A DNA stretch of 64,000 bases from Ectobacillus sp042610425 (GTDB lineage Bacteria; Bacillota; Bacilli; Bacillales; Bacillaceae_G). The notes under the pieces were generated by a model, which saw only the letters and a program-made list of their open reading frames with translations, was not told where the DNA came from and searched no databases. Below are positions 43,945 through 52,432 of this stretch, in pieces. A program made the position numbers and the translations under genes. The stretch lies in assembly GCF_042610425.1 (NCBI RefSeq), contig NZ_JBGJZM010000001.1, forward strand, positions 1,922,001 through 1,986,000. Direction: 5' to 3'. Every line of letters begins with the position of its first letter. The first letter of the stretch is position 1.

Positions 43945-44721
43945 TCACAACATACCAATCCAAATCTTCAAGGACGTTGCCAAAATTAATGCTGCTAAAA
44001 TACCTTGTAGCATTTTAGCCGAAACTTTTTTGCTCATTTTTGCCCCAAGCGGAGAGGCTAGTATACTAGCGATTACCATAATAGCAGCCGGAATCCATAC
44101 AATCTGACCCGTCATTAATTTACCTGTCGTTGCCCCAATGCTCGATATGAACGTAATAACAAGGGAAGAAGCAATCGTCATCCGTGTCGGCACCTTTAAT
44201 ATAACAAGCATAATGGGTACAAGGATAAAGGCTCCGCCTGCACCGACAATCCCGGAAACGCTTCCTACAATAAAGGATGAAATCACAGCAATCCAACGAT
44301 TAAAGGTCACTTTTTGAAGCGACACATCATCTAATCCTTTTCTTGGAACAAACATCATAATGGCAGCAATTGTTGCTAATACAGCGTACAATATATTGAT
44401 TTGTGCTTCACTAATCAATTTTGAACCATAACTCCCAATATAGCTTCCAATTAAAATACTACTTCCCATATATAAGACAAGAGCTTTATTTACATATTCA
44501 CTTTTCCGATAGTACCATGCACCACTTAACGTGGAGAAGAATACTTGAACGGCTACAATGCCTGCTACTTCATGAGCAGAAAAGGATGAAAAGCCAAGCA
44601 GTGCCGGAACATATAATAAAATTGGGAAATTAATAATGGCGCCCCCAATTCCTAGCATCCCTGACAAAAAGGAACCGACAAATCCAAGCACAAAAATAAG
44701 GAGTACGAAACCGATACTCAA
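43945..44721 (-). CDS. TauE/SafE family sulfite/sulfonate exporter
   Basis: 258 residues with eight predicted membrane helices. FLSGMLGIGGAIINFPILL at about 18-36 and a second copy, SGIVGAGGAFILVPIML, at about 160-176 are the duplicated TauE signatures. In this setting, downstream of persulfide dioxygenase and TusA genes, it most likely exports sulfite or thiosulfate made from sulfane sulfur. A terminator lies between tusA and this gene, so expression may be partial or from its own promoter. Confidence 0.88.
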   Translation of the reverse strand: MSIGFVLLIFVLGFVGSFLSGMLGIGGAIINFPILLYVPALLGFSSFSAHEVAGIVAVQVFFSTLSGAWYYRKSEYVNKALVLYMGSSILIGSYIGSYGSKLISEAQINILYAVLATIAAIMMFVPRKGLDDVSLQKVTFNRWIAVISSFIVGSVSGIVGAGGAFILVPIMLVILKVPTRMTIASSLVITFISSIGATTGKLMTGQIVWIPAAIMVIASILASPLGAKMSKKVSAKMLQGILAALILATSLKIWIGML

Positions 44722-44755
44722 TTTACTTTCCCCCTGTGATGTGAAAATAGATCCT

Positions 44756-44797
44756 CAAAAATTACTAGCAGTGAGATTGTTTACACCACTGCTAGTA
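44756..44797 (-). terminator. Terminator between tusA and tauE
   Basis: TTACTAGCAGTG (44762-44773) pairs with CACTGCTAGTAA (44787-44798). On the minus strand a TTTTTG run follows. It could be an attenuating terminator inside the operon. Confidence 0.65.
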
Positions 44798-44815
44798 AAT
44801 CGATGTATAAACGAA

Positions 44816-45043
44816 TTACGCCTTTTGAATCCAAAACTTTAATACCTCTTCATCATCTTCTTGATGAAGTAGTTCATGGCCTGTTGCTTTGGTCCATGCT
44901 GCTAAGTCCTTTTTAGCACCTTTATCAGTGGCATGAACTTCAAGAACTTGACCTTGCTCCATTACATCAATCGTCTTTTTCGTTTTCACAATAGGCATAG
45001 GACAAGACAGACCCTTTACATCCAGTAATTTATCCGAATTCAT
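44816..45043 (-). CDS. TusA-like sulfurtransferase
   Basis: 75 residues with the CPMPIVKTKK motif (Cys14) of TusA/SirA proteins, and the betaalphabetaalpha fold. It carries a persulfide on the Cys. It is almost the same at its N-terminus as the first domain of the TusA-rhodanese gene nearby (DAKGLSCPMPIVKTKKAID), which shows local duplication. It follows the rhodanese-MBL gene by 24 bases. Confidence 0.92.
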   Translation of the reverse strand: MNSDKLLDVKGLSCPMPIVKTKKTIDVMEQGQVLEVHATDKGAKKDLAAWTKATGHELLHQEDDEEVLKFWIQKA

Positions 45044-45067
45044 ATATTATCCCTCATTTCCAATTCT

Positions 45068-46195
45068 TTACGAATGATGAAGAGCACAGCGATTTGGCCC
45101 AATCTCTAGCTCTTGTTGTTTTTCTACAGATACCGCAAGCTCCCCACGATTAATGGCTACAATTTCCTCGAAGTTAGGAGGAGTATTTGTATTTGCATTT
45201 TGAACCACTTGCTCAATAAAATCTGCTTTCCCTTTATTTTGCATCATTTCATTACGATTCCGAATGTTTCCAAGTGTATCCCCGATGTAGCCTGCACCAT
45301 TTATTTCATCATCTAGGTTTGCATAGTGACTAGGAAGAACGATAACATCATCCGCAATTCCCGCTACTTTCTCATACACAGTCTCGTATAAATCTGCAGC
45401 CCATTCAGCTACCTTTCCACCTAGGTCTGGGCGTCCTAATCCTCCGACGAAAATCGTATCTCCAGAGAACAATAGCTTATCGTTCATAAGGAATGAAACA
45501 CTACCAGGGGTATGTCCAGGCGTTTTCACAGCTAACACTTCTAGACTTACATTTGCAAAGTTAATCTTGCTATAGTCCTCGAGTGGTAGGAAGGAAATCG
45601 TCGCACCTTCACTCTTCATTAAATAGTAGGATGCGCCAGTACTTTGCGCGAGTGTATAGCCACCAGAGATATGATCAGCATGAAGATGCGAATCTACGAT
45701 GTGTGAAATTGCTACACCCTCTTGCTTCGCCACCTGTTCGTAAGCCTCTACAAAACGAGAAGCATCGACAACCAAAGATTCTTTTCCTGACAAAATCATG
45801 TAGGAAAGACAGCCTTTTCCTACCCGGACAAATTGATATACTTTCACAGCTTCATCTTCATATACCTTTGCTTGGTACAAATATTCACTCCAAGTCTTCA
45901 TTCCGCCCTGTAAATACGACACATTCGGCACATTTGCTTCCTCTAGCATCTCTGCAACAAATTTCGATGAACCTTCTTTTGCACAAACAACTAGCACACC
46001 GCGGTTCTTTGGCAATTTGTCTAATACAGGCTCTACCCCATCAAGTAAATCAAAATACGGCATATTAATTGAAGTTACGTTTTCGCCTTCAATTTTCCAA
46101 TCGTTATAATCACTTTCATTCCGAACATCTAAAATGAAAAGGTCTTCTTTTTCCAAAAGCTTCTCCACGATTTCAGCAGAAGTTACTTCTATCAT
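45068..46195 (-). CDS. Rhodanese-MBL fusion persulfide dioxygenase
   Basis: 375 residues. An N-terminal rhodanese domain (about 1-110) has the active Cys in VVCAKEGSS. Then a metallo-beta-lactamase domain carries HLHADHISGG (about 167-176), GHTPGS and SGDTIFVGG, of the ETHE1 type, with a C-terminal extension. Persulfide dioxygenases turn glutathione or bacillithiol persulfide into sulfite using O2. A CsoR/CstR-like operator overlaps its ribosome site, so sulfane sulfur probably induces it. Confidence 0.9.
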   Translation of the reverse strand: MIEVTSAEIVEKLLEKEDLFILDVRNESDYNDWKIEGENVTSINMPYFDLLDGVEPVLDKLPKNRGVLVVCAKEGSSKFVAEMLEEANVPNVSYLQGGMKTWSEYLYQAKVYEDEAVKVYQFVRVGKGCLSYMILSGKESLVVDASRFVEAYEQVAKQEGVAISHIVDSHLHADHISGGYTLAQSTGASYYLMKSEGATISFLPLEDYSKINFANVSLEVLAVKTPGHTPGSVSFLMNDKLLFSGDTIFVGGLGRPDLGGKVAEWAADLYETVYEKVAGIADDVIVLPSHYANLDDEINGAGYIGDTLGNIRNRNEMMQNKGKADFIEQVVQNANTNTPPNFEEIVAINRGELAVSVEKQQELEIGPNRCALHHS

Positions 46196-46203
46196 TGATC
46201 AAG

Positions 46204-46219
46204 TACCCCCTACGGTATA
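46204..46219. promoter_or_regulatory. CsoR/CstR-like operator upstream of rhodanese-MBL gene
   Basis: TACCCCCTACGGTATA is a pseudo-palindrome of the CsoR-family type and covers the GGGGG ribosome site of the gene that starts at 46195. Related sites lie at 46884-46917 and 47500-47517. Confidence 0.55.
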
Positions 46220-46236
46220 ATTTTTCGTATAAATAT

Positions 46237-46260
46237 CCATCAGCTTTGTACAGCTGATGG
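46237..46260 (-). terminator. Hairpin after TusA-rhodanese gene
   Basis: CCATCAGCT (46237-46245) and AGCTGATGG (46252-46260). It is followed on the minus strand by an A/T-rich stretch and separates two sulfur genes. Confidence 0.6.
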
Positions 46261-46270
46261 CGACTTCCCT

Positions 46271-46840
46271 TTATTCTTCTGTACTTTTTTCTAGCTTACC
46301 TGACCACATTGACATCCCAGGTATGACGTTTACAACATCCGAAAAACCATTTTTAGAAAGAAGCTGCGCAGCTAAGTCACTTCTTCTCCCCGTACGGCAA
46401 ATAATATACATGCTACAATCCTTCGGAAGCTCTTCCATTTTCTCTTCTAAAACACCAAATGGAATCGACTTAGCGCCAGGAATATGACCAAAAGCAAACT
46501 CTGCAGGCTCTCTGACATCTAAGAGAAAGGAATTTTCTTCTAGCTTACTTTCCAATTGCTCATTCGTAATCACATGCGGATACGTTTCTTCCTCTTTTTC
46601 GCTACCAGCACTTGCCTTTCGCAAATAATGCTTTAACACATCTCCATCTTCCACTAATCCAATGTATTGATGACCAGTGTTAGCTGCCCAAGCGATTAGA
46701 TCTGCTTTGGAACCATGATCCGTAGCTTGCACTTCAATTACTTGCCCAGGCATCATTGCATCGATCGCTTTCTTAGTTTTTACGATAGGCATCGGACAAG
46801 ATAAACCTTTTGCATCTAACAAGACGTCTGTTTTAATCAT
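46271..46840 (-). CDS. TusA-rhodanese fusion sulfurtransferase
   Basis: 189 residues from the ATG at 46840 behind AGGGAGAG. The TusA domain (1-75) has GLSCPMPIVKTKKAID. After a Glu/Ser-rich linker, the rhodanese domain (about 95-185) has LLDVREPAEFAFGHIPGA and the active loop CRTGRRS. It is related in design to staphylococcal CstA (rhodanese-TusA-TusE), with the domains in another order and no TusE. It should shuttle persulfide between low-molecular thiols and proteins. The frame upstream to 46930 has no family likeness. Confidence 0.9.
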   Translation of the reverse strand: MIKTDVLLDAKGLSCPMPIVKTKKAIDAMMPGQVIEVQATDHGSKADLIAWAANTGHQYIGLVEDGDVLKHYLRKASAGSEKEEETYPHVITNEQLESKLEENSFLLDVREPAEFAFGHIPGAKSIPFGVLEEKMEELPKDCSMYIICRTGRRSDLAAQLLSKNGFSDVVNVIPGMSMWSGKLEKSTEE

Positions 46841-46883
46841 GCAAGACTCTCCCTTGTATCTTATATATTTACTAATACTAGAT

Positions 46884-46917
46884 GCCGTTTGTATACCAAT
46901 AGGGGTATACAAACGGC
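46884..46917. promoter_or_regulatory. CsoR/CstR-like operator or terminator palindrome
   Basis: 14-bp perfect arms GCCGTTTGTATACC (46884-46897) and its complement (46904-46917), core TATACCAATAGGGGTATA. It lies upstream of the TusA-rhodanese gene and downstream of dsrE, so it may be operator, terminator or both. The inner core matches the other two sites. Confidence 0.65.
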
Positions 46918-46983
46918 GAAATGTATCCATTTCACATATAAATCACTCTTTAAAGCTATTTTTTCTATGCTGCAAACTGTTTC

Positions 46984-47373
46984 TTAGAAAGATAAAGAAA
47001 CATCTGCATCCTTTGCAAAGTCTAGGAACGTAACAGCTCCCCCTACTTCTGTACCTTCTACGAAATCTTCCTTCGTTAGACCCATAACATCCATAGTCAT
47101 CTGACATGCAATAAATGTAACTCCTAAATCCTGGGCCATCTCAATAAGCTCAGCAATAGATGGTACATTTGCTTTTTGAAAGCCTTCTTGAATTTGCTCT
47201 TTGCCAGCTGGTATTGGCAAATGATGAAGCCCTTCTTTATGAATGAGTTGTAACCCTTCAAAGGTAAAGAAAATTTTCACCTCTCCATTCGTCGCTGCTG
47301 CAGCCGTTGCAATATTAAATACTTTGTACGCGTCAAACATACCGCCATTTGCGGCAATAATAGCTACCTTCAT
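46984..47373 (-). CDS. DsrE/DsrF/DrsH-like family sulfur-carrier protein
   Basis: 129 residues from the ATG at 47373 behind GGAGG. It opens with MKVAIIAANGGMFDAYKVFN and has the single Cys in FIACQMTMDVMG (about residue 87), the usual place of the active thiol in this family. It is thought to bind persulfide sulfur in partnership with TusA and rhodaneses. It is the first gene of the sulfane-sulfur island, with an operator about 127 bases upstream. Confidence 0.88.
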   Translation of the reverse strand: MKVAIIAANGGMFDAYKVFNIATAAAATNGEVKIFFTFEGLQLIHKEGLHHLPIPAGKEQIQEGFQKANVPSIAELIEMAQDLGVTFIACQMTMDVMGLTKEDFVEGTEVGGAVTFLDFAKDADVSLSF

Positions 47374-47499
47374 GAAATAACCTCCATTGATCATTTTTTC
47401 ATTCTTCATTTGTAATGTTTAGTAAAATCTTCGGGGGAAATATTCATATGCTTCATCTATGAAAGGGAAAGATAATTAGCAGTCACTTTTTGCCAAAAT

Positions 47500-47517
47500 T
47501 ATACCCTGATAGGTATA
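47500..47517. promoter_or_regulatory. CsoR/CstR-like operator upstream of dsrE
   Basis: TATACCCTGATAGGTATA is an 18-base near-palindrome. It has the same TATACC...GGTATA skeleton as the site at 46884-46917. No CsoR/CstR gene is in this window. Confidence 0.6.
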
Positions 47518-47770
47518 TTAACTTGAATTTGAATAAAATGCAATACTTTTCTACTATTTACACAGTGAAAAATATAAATAATATGTCTAGCACCGTTTTC
47601 CATAGAAAAAAAGAGCTATGGACTAGATAGATGATTATACGTAAGAAGAATCCTATATTTCGCGATAAAGAAGCGAGATATGCGTGAATATCCTTAGTAT
47701 ATGATCAAAAATCCAGCCATTATGATCCAATACTTATTCTGTTTAATCCATTTTCTTCCTCCCACATAAA

Positions 47771-47808
47771 TAAGGTCACTGAAACATAGTACGTTTTCAG
47801 TGGCCTTA
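47771..47808. repeat. GGCCACTGAAA-type hairpin, copy F
   Basis: TAAGGTCACTGAAAC (47771-47785) and GTTTTCAGTGGCCTTA (47793-47808), an imperfect stem just past the end of the gene at 47826 on the minus strand. The interval 47520-47770 between this and the operator holds nothing else that I can support. Confidence 0.7.
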
Positions 47809-47825
47809 ATTAATACCTGCTCCTG

Positions 47826-48278
47826 TTAAATCCCAATCCCTACATACAGCTTATTTTCCTTCACTTCCATATGCTTAATCTTACCAAATAGAACCTTTTT
47901 GACGATATCGATTGAATTTAAATCCATACAGACCTTCTCCTCTTCATACGTAAGGGTCGGCGGGATGTTAAAGGCTACTTTCTTAATCCAGCCTTGATTT
48001 AAAGGCTTCATATCCACCACAGCAAAATATACGTTGCGATCTTCTGCATGAACCGGTTTAAGCTCGACCTGAAACGGAATTGTCACGAGCATTTTCTTCG
48101 CCTTTCCGCTAATAACAATGGTTTCCTCACCGAAGCTCACTGCTAAATCGCTAATGCCTTCGATTGGTTTCTGGTTCATTAGTTTCAAAAGCATAGTATC
48201 GGTGATTGGTACATTGATATATTTATCTTTTAGTATTTTCTTTTGACCACCTAAAATATCCGAAAATAGATTTCCCAT
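47826..48278 (-). CDS. Conserved hypothetical protein, beta-rich
   Basis: 150 residues from ATG 48278 after GGGTGATT. It has an N-terminal helix (GNLFSDILGGQ), then mostly alternating beta strands (ISDLAVSFGEETIVISGKA, MLVTIPFQVELKPVH, VYFAVVDMKPL). The pattern is reminiscent of DUF2993/lipid-binding-type folds, but I do not recognise the family with confidence. No signal peptide. Confidence 0.5.
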   Translation of the reverse strand: MGNLFSDILGGQKKILKDKYINVPITDTMLLKLMNQKPIEGISDLAVSFGEETIVISGKAKKMLVTIPFQVELKPVHAEDRNVYFAVVDMKPLNQGWIKKVAFNIPPTLTYEEEKVCMDLNSIDIVKKVLFGKIKHMEVKENKLYVGIGI

Positions 48279-48399
48279 GTTAATCACCCAATCGTTTTAT
48301 TTTTTGAATATATTGATATTTTAAATGAGGATTGGATGAGGGTTTGTTGTATTTTGTCGAATATACAAAAATGGATACACATAGTATTGAAGCATAGTA

Positions 48400-50247
48400 T
48401 CAGTCGCAGTAAGAATTCACTTTTTCTAACATATACCCCGCCAATCCCTCATCACAGCAATACACATAACACCCTTTCATTCCACGGGTCATGAGTGTCT
48501 TGTACGTATTCCGAACCAAATCCGCCAGCAGTTCGTCCTGTCCCTTTCGAGGTTTCGCGCCTTTGTCTTTAAACTCATCTCTGCGAACAATCAGCGACTT
48601 CGTTTCCGGATCATACCCGAGATCCTTACCGATAATGACGCCGACATAGTCCATTTCAAGTCCTTGAACGGTGTGAATGCAGCCAACTTGATTGGCACAA
48701 TCGGGATGAATCGCCCAATCGATTCGTCTTGCATCGTTCCAAGGCAGCGCAAATTGATGCTCCTCGATAACTACGTCAAGTGCAAGCTTGCCATCCACAG
48801 AATCTTTCGTCCAATCCCATGCGTAGCCTGCCAACAGTCTACCAGCGCGTTTATTGACAATTTCATCTTGCAAAATTTGCGGACTTGGCACGACTTTAAA
48901 ATCAAAGTCACCTTCTAGTTTTACTTCCCCGTCCCCTTGAAACAGACTATCGAGCCACGAAATATAATTTCCCGATCCAGAGCAGCGGTACTGCGAAGCT
49001 AGTTCTACGATATGTACGTCTGCACCCTGCTTCTTCGCTTCTCTTTGGAGCAGGTTCACACTACCAATATCTTTTTTCGAGATTTTTTGAAAGTCATCGA
49101 TAAAAAAGACGCTAATGCGCGAGGAACGAATGATCTGCGTTGCTTGATTTTCGCCTTCGATTTTCTTTTTCATATGACCATGCTCTTTCAAGCGATGCGC
49201 TTCGTCACACATAAGTACGTCAAAATATTGGTCCGGCGTGTCGACATAAGACGCCGATCCTTTGAACAGATCCCTTACTTCTACATGACCAGAGGAACCA
49301 ATTAGCTTCTTCCGAAGGACCTCGCGAAAGGCTTGATTTGGAGTAATATACTCCACATTTGCCTCCGTTCGAAGCATATAGCTCATAAGATTCAGCCCAA
49401 TGACAGATTTTCCTGTACCTGGCCCGCCTTTAATCAAAATAACATGCTTTCCATCCGTTTGTTGACGAGCTTGATTATATAATGTAACAACCTTTTCATA
49501 AGCCACCTTTTGTTCATCTAACAGCACGAACTCCTCATTGCCATCAATCAGGGAGCCAACTGTTTCTACTAGTTTTTTAGAAGGACGAATTTTCCCATTT
49601 TCAATCGACTCGGCAATTTCCTTCCCGTTCCCCTTCTCCACAAGCGCATGAATCGACTGCGCCAGCAAGCGATCATCAAACTGAAAGTAAAGCGGCGATT
49701 CCTCGACATAGGCTTGATACCGTGTATCTAACAGTGGCTCGTTTTGCTTCGCCTGGATGTAGTTATGTAAATACGCACACGAATGGAGCTGAATAGGCGC
49801 ATCCTCATATAATGATTCATTAAAGTTTTGCAGGTGGCGTTTGTACGAAGAGGCTTGATAAGACGGATGCACTGTCTCCCGCTCACGCTTTGCCAAAAAA
49901 GTCTGGACAATACCGTCTCCCTTTGCCACCTTCGCCTTCTCCCACTGCTTCAATTCTACAATAATCGCATTCTTCGTTCCTTTTTCATCCTCCCCTACAA
50001 CAAAAAAATCGATTCGTTTCTCCGTAGAGGGTAGCTTGTACTCTAGCAAAACATGCGTATCCTCTTTTACATTCGCATCGCGTAGCACTCTTGCCATCTG
50101 CGGCAAAGAACGCTTCCAGGACCGGATTTCACTAGGAGAAACAACCTTATTCATTTTCGCTAACACATTTTCTTGCAAAACATACTCAATCTGATTTTCA
50201 TAGATATGCTCCAAAAAATGCGAAGAAGGTTCATTATAGATAATCAT
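48400..50247 (-). CDS. DUF2075 (Schlafen-like) ATPase with N-terminal PD-(D/E)XK-like domain
   Basis: 615 residues. Residues 65-110 include KRIDFFVVGEDEKG and IIVELKQWEKAK, a D...ExK pattern of PD-(D/E)XK nucleases. Walker A GGPGTGKSVIG is near 275, Walker B VLMCDEAHRL near 350, and helicase-type motifs FFIDDFQKIS, ASQYRCSGSGNY and TVQGLEMDYVGVIIG follow, as in SF1-like DUF2075 proteins. It is probably a nucleic-acid helicase/nuclease. MazG-type nucleotide hydrolase genes with such proteins recall phage-defense loci. It lies 12 bases after the mazG-like gene. Confidence 0.8.
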   Translation of the reverse strand: MIIYNEPSSHFLEHIYENQIEYVLQENVLAKMNKVVSPSEIRSWKRSLPQMARVLRDANVKEDTHVLLEYKLPSTEKRIDFFVVGEDEKGTKNAIIVELKQWEKAKVAKGDGIVQTFLAKRERETVHPSYQASSYKRHLQNFNESLYEDAPIQLHSCAYLHNYIQAKQNEPLLDTRYQAYVEESPLYFQFDDRLLAQSIHALVEKGNGKEIAESIENGKIRPSKKLVETVGSLIDGNEEFVLLDEQKVAYEKVVTLYNQARQQTDGKHVILIKGGPGTGKSVIGLNLMSYMLRTEANVEYITPNQAFREVLRKKLIGSSGHVEVRDLFKGSASYVDTPDQYFDVLMCDEAHRLKEHGHMKKKIEGENQATQIIRSSRISVFFIDDFQKISKKDIGSVNLLQREAKKQGADVHIVELASQYRCSGSGNYISWLDSLFQGDGEVKLEGDFDFKVVPSPQILQDEIVNKRAGRLLAGYAWDWTKDSVDGKLALDVVIEEHQFALPWNDARRIDWAIHPDCANQVGCIHTVQGLEMDYVGVIIGKDLGYDPETKSLIVRRDEFKDKGAKPRKGQDELLADLVRNTYKTLMTRGMKGCYVYCCDEGLAGYMLEKVNSYCD

Positions 50248-50259
50248 CTACCGCATCGC

Positions 50260-50559
50260 TCACTTTCCCGGAACTGGATATTTGATTGCATTCTTTTCGA
50301 GTTTTTTATAGACTTCCTCTTCTAGATCAATACCTAGCTTATCGACGAGCTGAATGAGATAGATGAAAATATCAGCCATTTCCTCTTTCATATTTTGCTT
50401 CGTTTCGGACACAGCTTGCTCACTCGTTTTCCACTGAAAGTTTTCAAGCAGTTCACTCGCTTCAAGTGCAATCGAAATAGCTAAATCCTTTTCCGTATGG
50501 TATTGTTTCCAATCGCGATCATCGCGGAATTTTAGAATTTGTTCTGTAACTTGTTTCAA
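50260..50559 (-). CDS. MazG-like nucleotide pyrophosphohydrolase
   Basis: 99 residues from a TTG at 50559 behind AGGGAG. EASELLENFQWK (about 34-45) and EEMADIFIYLIQL (about 66-78) give the E-x3-E and E-x2-D metal sites of the MazG/iMazG fold. Its family removes pyrophosphate from (d)NTPs. Upstream codons in the same frame (to 50655) do not look like family sequence. It forms a likely two-gene operon with the DUF2075 gene. Confidence 0.85.
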   Translation of the reverse strand: MKQVTEQILKFRDDRDWKQYHTEKDLAISIALEASELLENFQWKTSEQAVSETKQNMKEEMADIFIYLIQLVDKLGIDLEEEVYKKLEKNAIKYPVPGK

Positions 50560-50705
50560 TTTGAATCGCTCCCTAGTTGAATAATTGGATGGTATATGGA
50601 TATTGTAGCACTTTAGAGGGAATACGCTTACTTTTTTACTGATAAACAGAGCCACTAGATATGAAACTCACTACTATTATAAAAAGCTTATTCAAACAAA
50701 AGTAA

Positions 50706-50741
50706 ACAACCTGCCCCCCTAAGAATAGAGGACAGGTTGCC
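50706..50741 (-). terminator. Intrinsic terminator of the gene at 50802-51125
   Basis: CAACCTG (50707-50713) and CAGGTTG (50733-50739) with extra pairs inside; a TTTACTTTTG run follows on the minus strand. Confidence 0.7.
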
Positions 50742-50801
50742 TATGTCTACATCTAAAATGTGAATCAGTTCACAATTATAGCCAAGCCTAATTGCTGCTA
50801 A

Positions 50802-51125
50802 TTATTTCTCTTCAACGTAAGAAATTACAACCTTTTCAGGTTCAAATTTTCCTTCACCTAACTTCTTAACACGTTCACAAGAAGGTAACTTGCAAGAGAA
50901 ATCTTCCACATTTGCTGAAACAATCTTCTTGCTTTGAAGTTCTGCAAATAATTTTTCAACTGCATCGTCAATACTAATTAACTCATTTGTTTTTTCATCA
51001 ACAAACCCTTCCACGCATGCGCTTACGATATTATCTTGAATATATTCTTCCACAAACTGCATTCTTGCTCCTAAAAGTTCTTCTACTTCTTTATTTTCTA
51101 ATTCAATAATTGTTGTAATATTCAT
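50802..51125 (-). CDS. Conserved small acidic/cysteine-containing hypothetical protein
   Basis: 107 residues from the ATG at 51125, eight bases after GAGGTGG. Helical N-terminal half (IIELENKEVEELLGARMQF), then a domain with Cys in VSACVEGF, FSCKLPSCERVKKLG. No motif known to me. It is monocistronic, bounded by the terminator downstream. Confidence 0.5.
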   Translation of the reverse strand: MNITTIIELENKEVEELLGARMQFVEEYIQDNIVSACVEGFVDEKTNELISIDDAVEKLFAELQSKKIVSANVEDFSCKLPSCERVKKLGEGKFEPEKVVISYVEEK

Positions 51126-51352
51126 ATGTACATCCACCTCTCTTTTTATATTTAAATTATACTAGTATTAGGAGTTAATTATGTAAACGTTTTCTTAACA
51201 TTGTTTGACAATAATATGAATTTTCTAATTTTGTTGAGTTAAAAATTTCTTTTCATTTTTAGCGCCTCTTCATTCTATTAAATCATTCGTATAAATATTT
51301 GTTTATATGAAAGTATCAAGAAAACACAATACGGCTGGCACATCTTTTTTTG

Positions 51353-51970
51353 TTACTCCCGCGCCACCTTAAACCGAAGCACCGTTTTCAATTTTTCTAC
51401 TGCTACTCTACGGGGGTCGGAGAGATAGATTTCCTTGTGTATTTTATAGATTCGTTTGTATCCATTGTTTTCGCAGTAGGCTTCCATCTTTTCGAAGCTA
51501 GCCGGTTCGTCATCATAGCTTCCAATGTGCATCATTTGGCAGCATAGTCCCTCTTCCAAGATTTCAAATCTAGCACTATCTAAATAAAGATTTGACTTTT
51601 TCCTTTTTGTCTGTTCAAGAAATGCTTCGAACATTTCTGGTGTTAGAAAATCAGGTTGGCGCATCATGAGCGTATATTTAAAGTTATTTTTATCCGTTAA
51701 CGGCTTGTCCTTGTCAAACAAGTCCCATATCCCTTCGAGAGGAAAAACCGTATATTCATAATAGCCCTCTGGGACGATTTCCTGTTTGTACGACATTTTT
51801 ATTGCGTAGCTGAGACTGTATAAAGCAGCAACGACAAGAGCGAACTCCTCACCATTCGGGTTTCCTTTTCCATCAATCATAATATAAGGAATCGCTGGAA
51901 TTTCGATGATAGACGGTGTTTGTTTGGGTAGATACAATTCCTTGTAGTTCTTTTTGTATTCGATTTTCAT
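51353..51970 (-). CDS. GyrI-like small-molecule-binding protein
   Basis: 205 residues. SIIEIPAIPYIMIDGKGNPNG at the N-terminus and the SARFEILEEGLCCQMMHIGSYDDEPASFEKM segment in the C-terminal half match the GyrI-like (SOUL/AraC-effector-binding-type) family COG4832. These proteins bind or hydrolyse small molecules or act as stress partners. It starts at one of three close ATGs (51979/51976/51970); 51970 has GGTGATG upstream. Confidence 0.75.
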   Translation of the reverse strand: MKIEYKKNYKELYLPKQTPSIIEIPAIPYIMIDGKGNPNGEEFALVVAALYSLSYAIKMSYKQEIVPEGYYEYTVFPLEGIWDLFDKDKPLTDKNNFKYTLMMRQPDFLTPEMFEAFLEQTKRKKSNLYLDSARFEILEEGLCCQMMHIGSYDDEPASFEKMEAYCENNGYKRIYKIHKEIYLSDPRRVAVEKLKTVLRFKVARE

Positions 51971-52150
51971 CTTCATCACCGCTTTCTTTTAGCTTCTTTT
52001 TTGTTACATTGAATGTTCAAAAAAACCATAGCTAATAAAGTATGATTCTATCTTTAGCATATAGAAAATAAGCAATAGAGACAACTAGCTTTAAGCTTTA
52101 GGATATTAGTTTGGCCACTCGTTCATGATTTCCTCACAATTACGCATCTG

Positions 52151-52424
52151 TGAGCGGGTATAATCTGAACTCTTTTGTTACCACTCATATTCTTTTTTCC
52201 CGAGTTCGGGCACAATTCGAACCCCTTTTTTACCACTTCCATTCTTTTTTCCCAAGTTCGGGCACAATTCGAACCCTTTTTTTACCACACCCAGCCTTTT
52301 TTCCACCAAGAGGGCATAATTCGTACTCTTTTGTTACCGCTCCTAGCCTTTTTCCCACTGAGCGGGTACAATCCGAACTCTTTTGTTACCGCTCGCCTCC
52401 TTTTTTCCTTCGAGCGAGCACAAT
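52151..52424 (+). repeat. 52-bp tandem repeat array 3
   Basis: Five TTACC-type elements start at 52178, 52230, 52282, 52334 and 52386, an exact 52-bp period. The unit begins GGGCACAATTCGAAC and has TTTTGTTACC, then a C/T-rich part ending TTTTTTCC. The last partial unit (CGAGCGAGCACAATT) is eight bases from the hairpin at 52433. Units are moderately diverged. Confidence 0.88.
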
Positions 52425-52432
52425 TAAATAAA

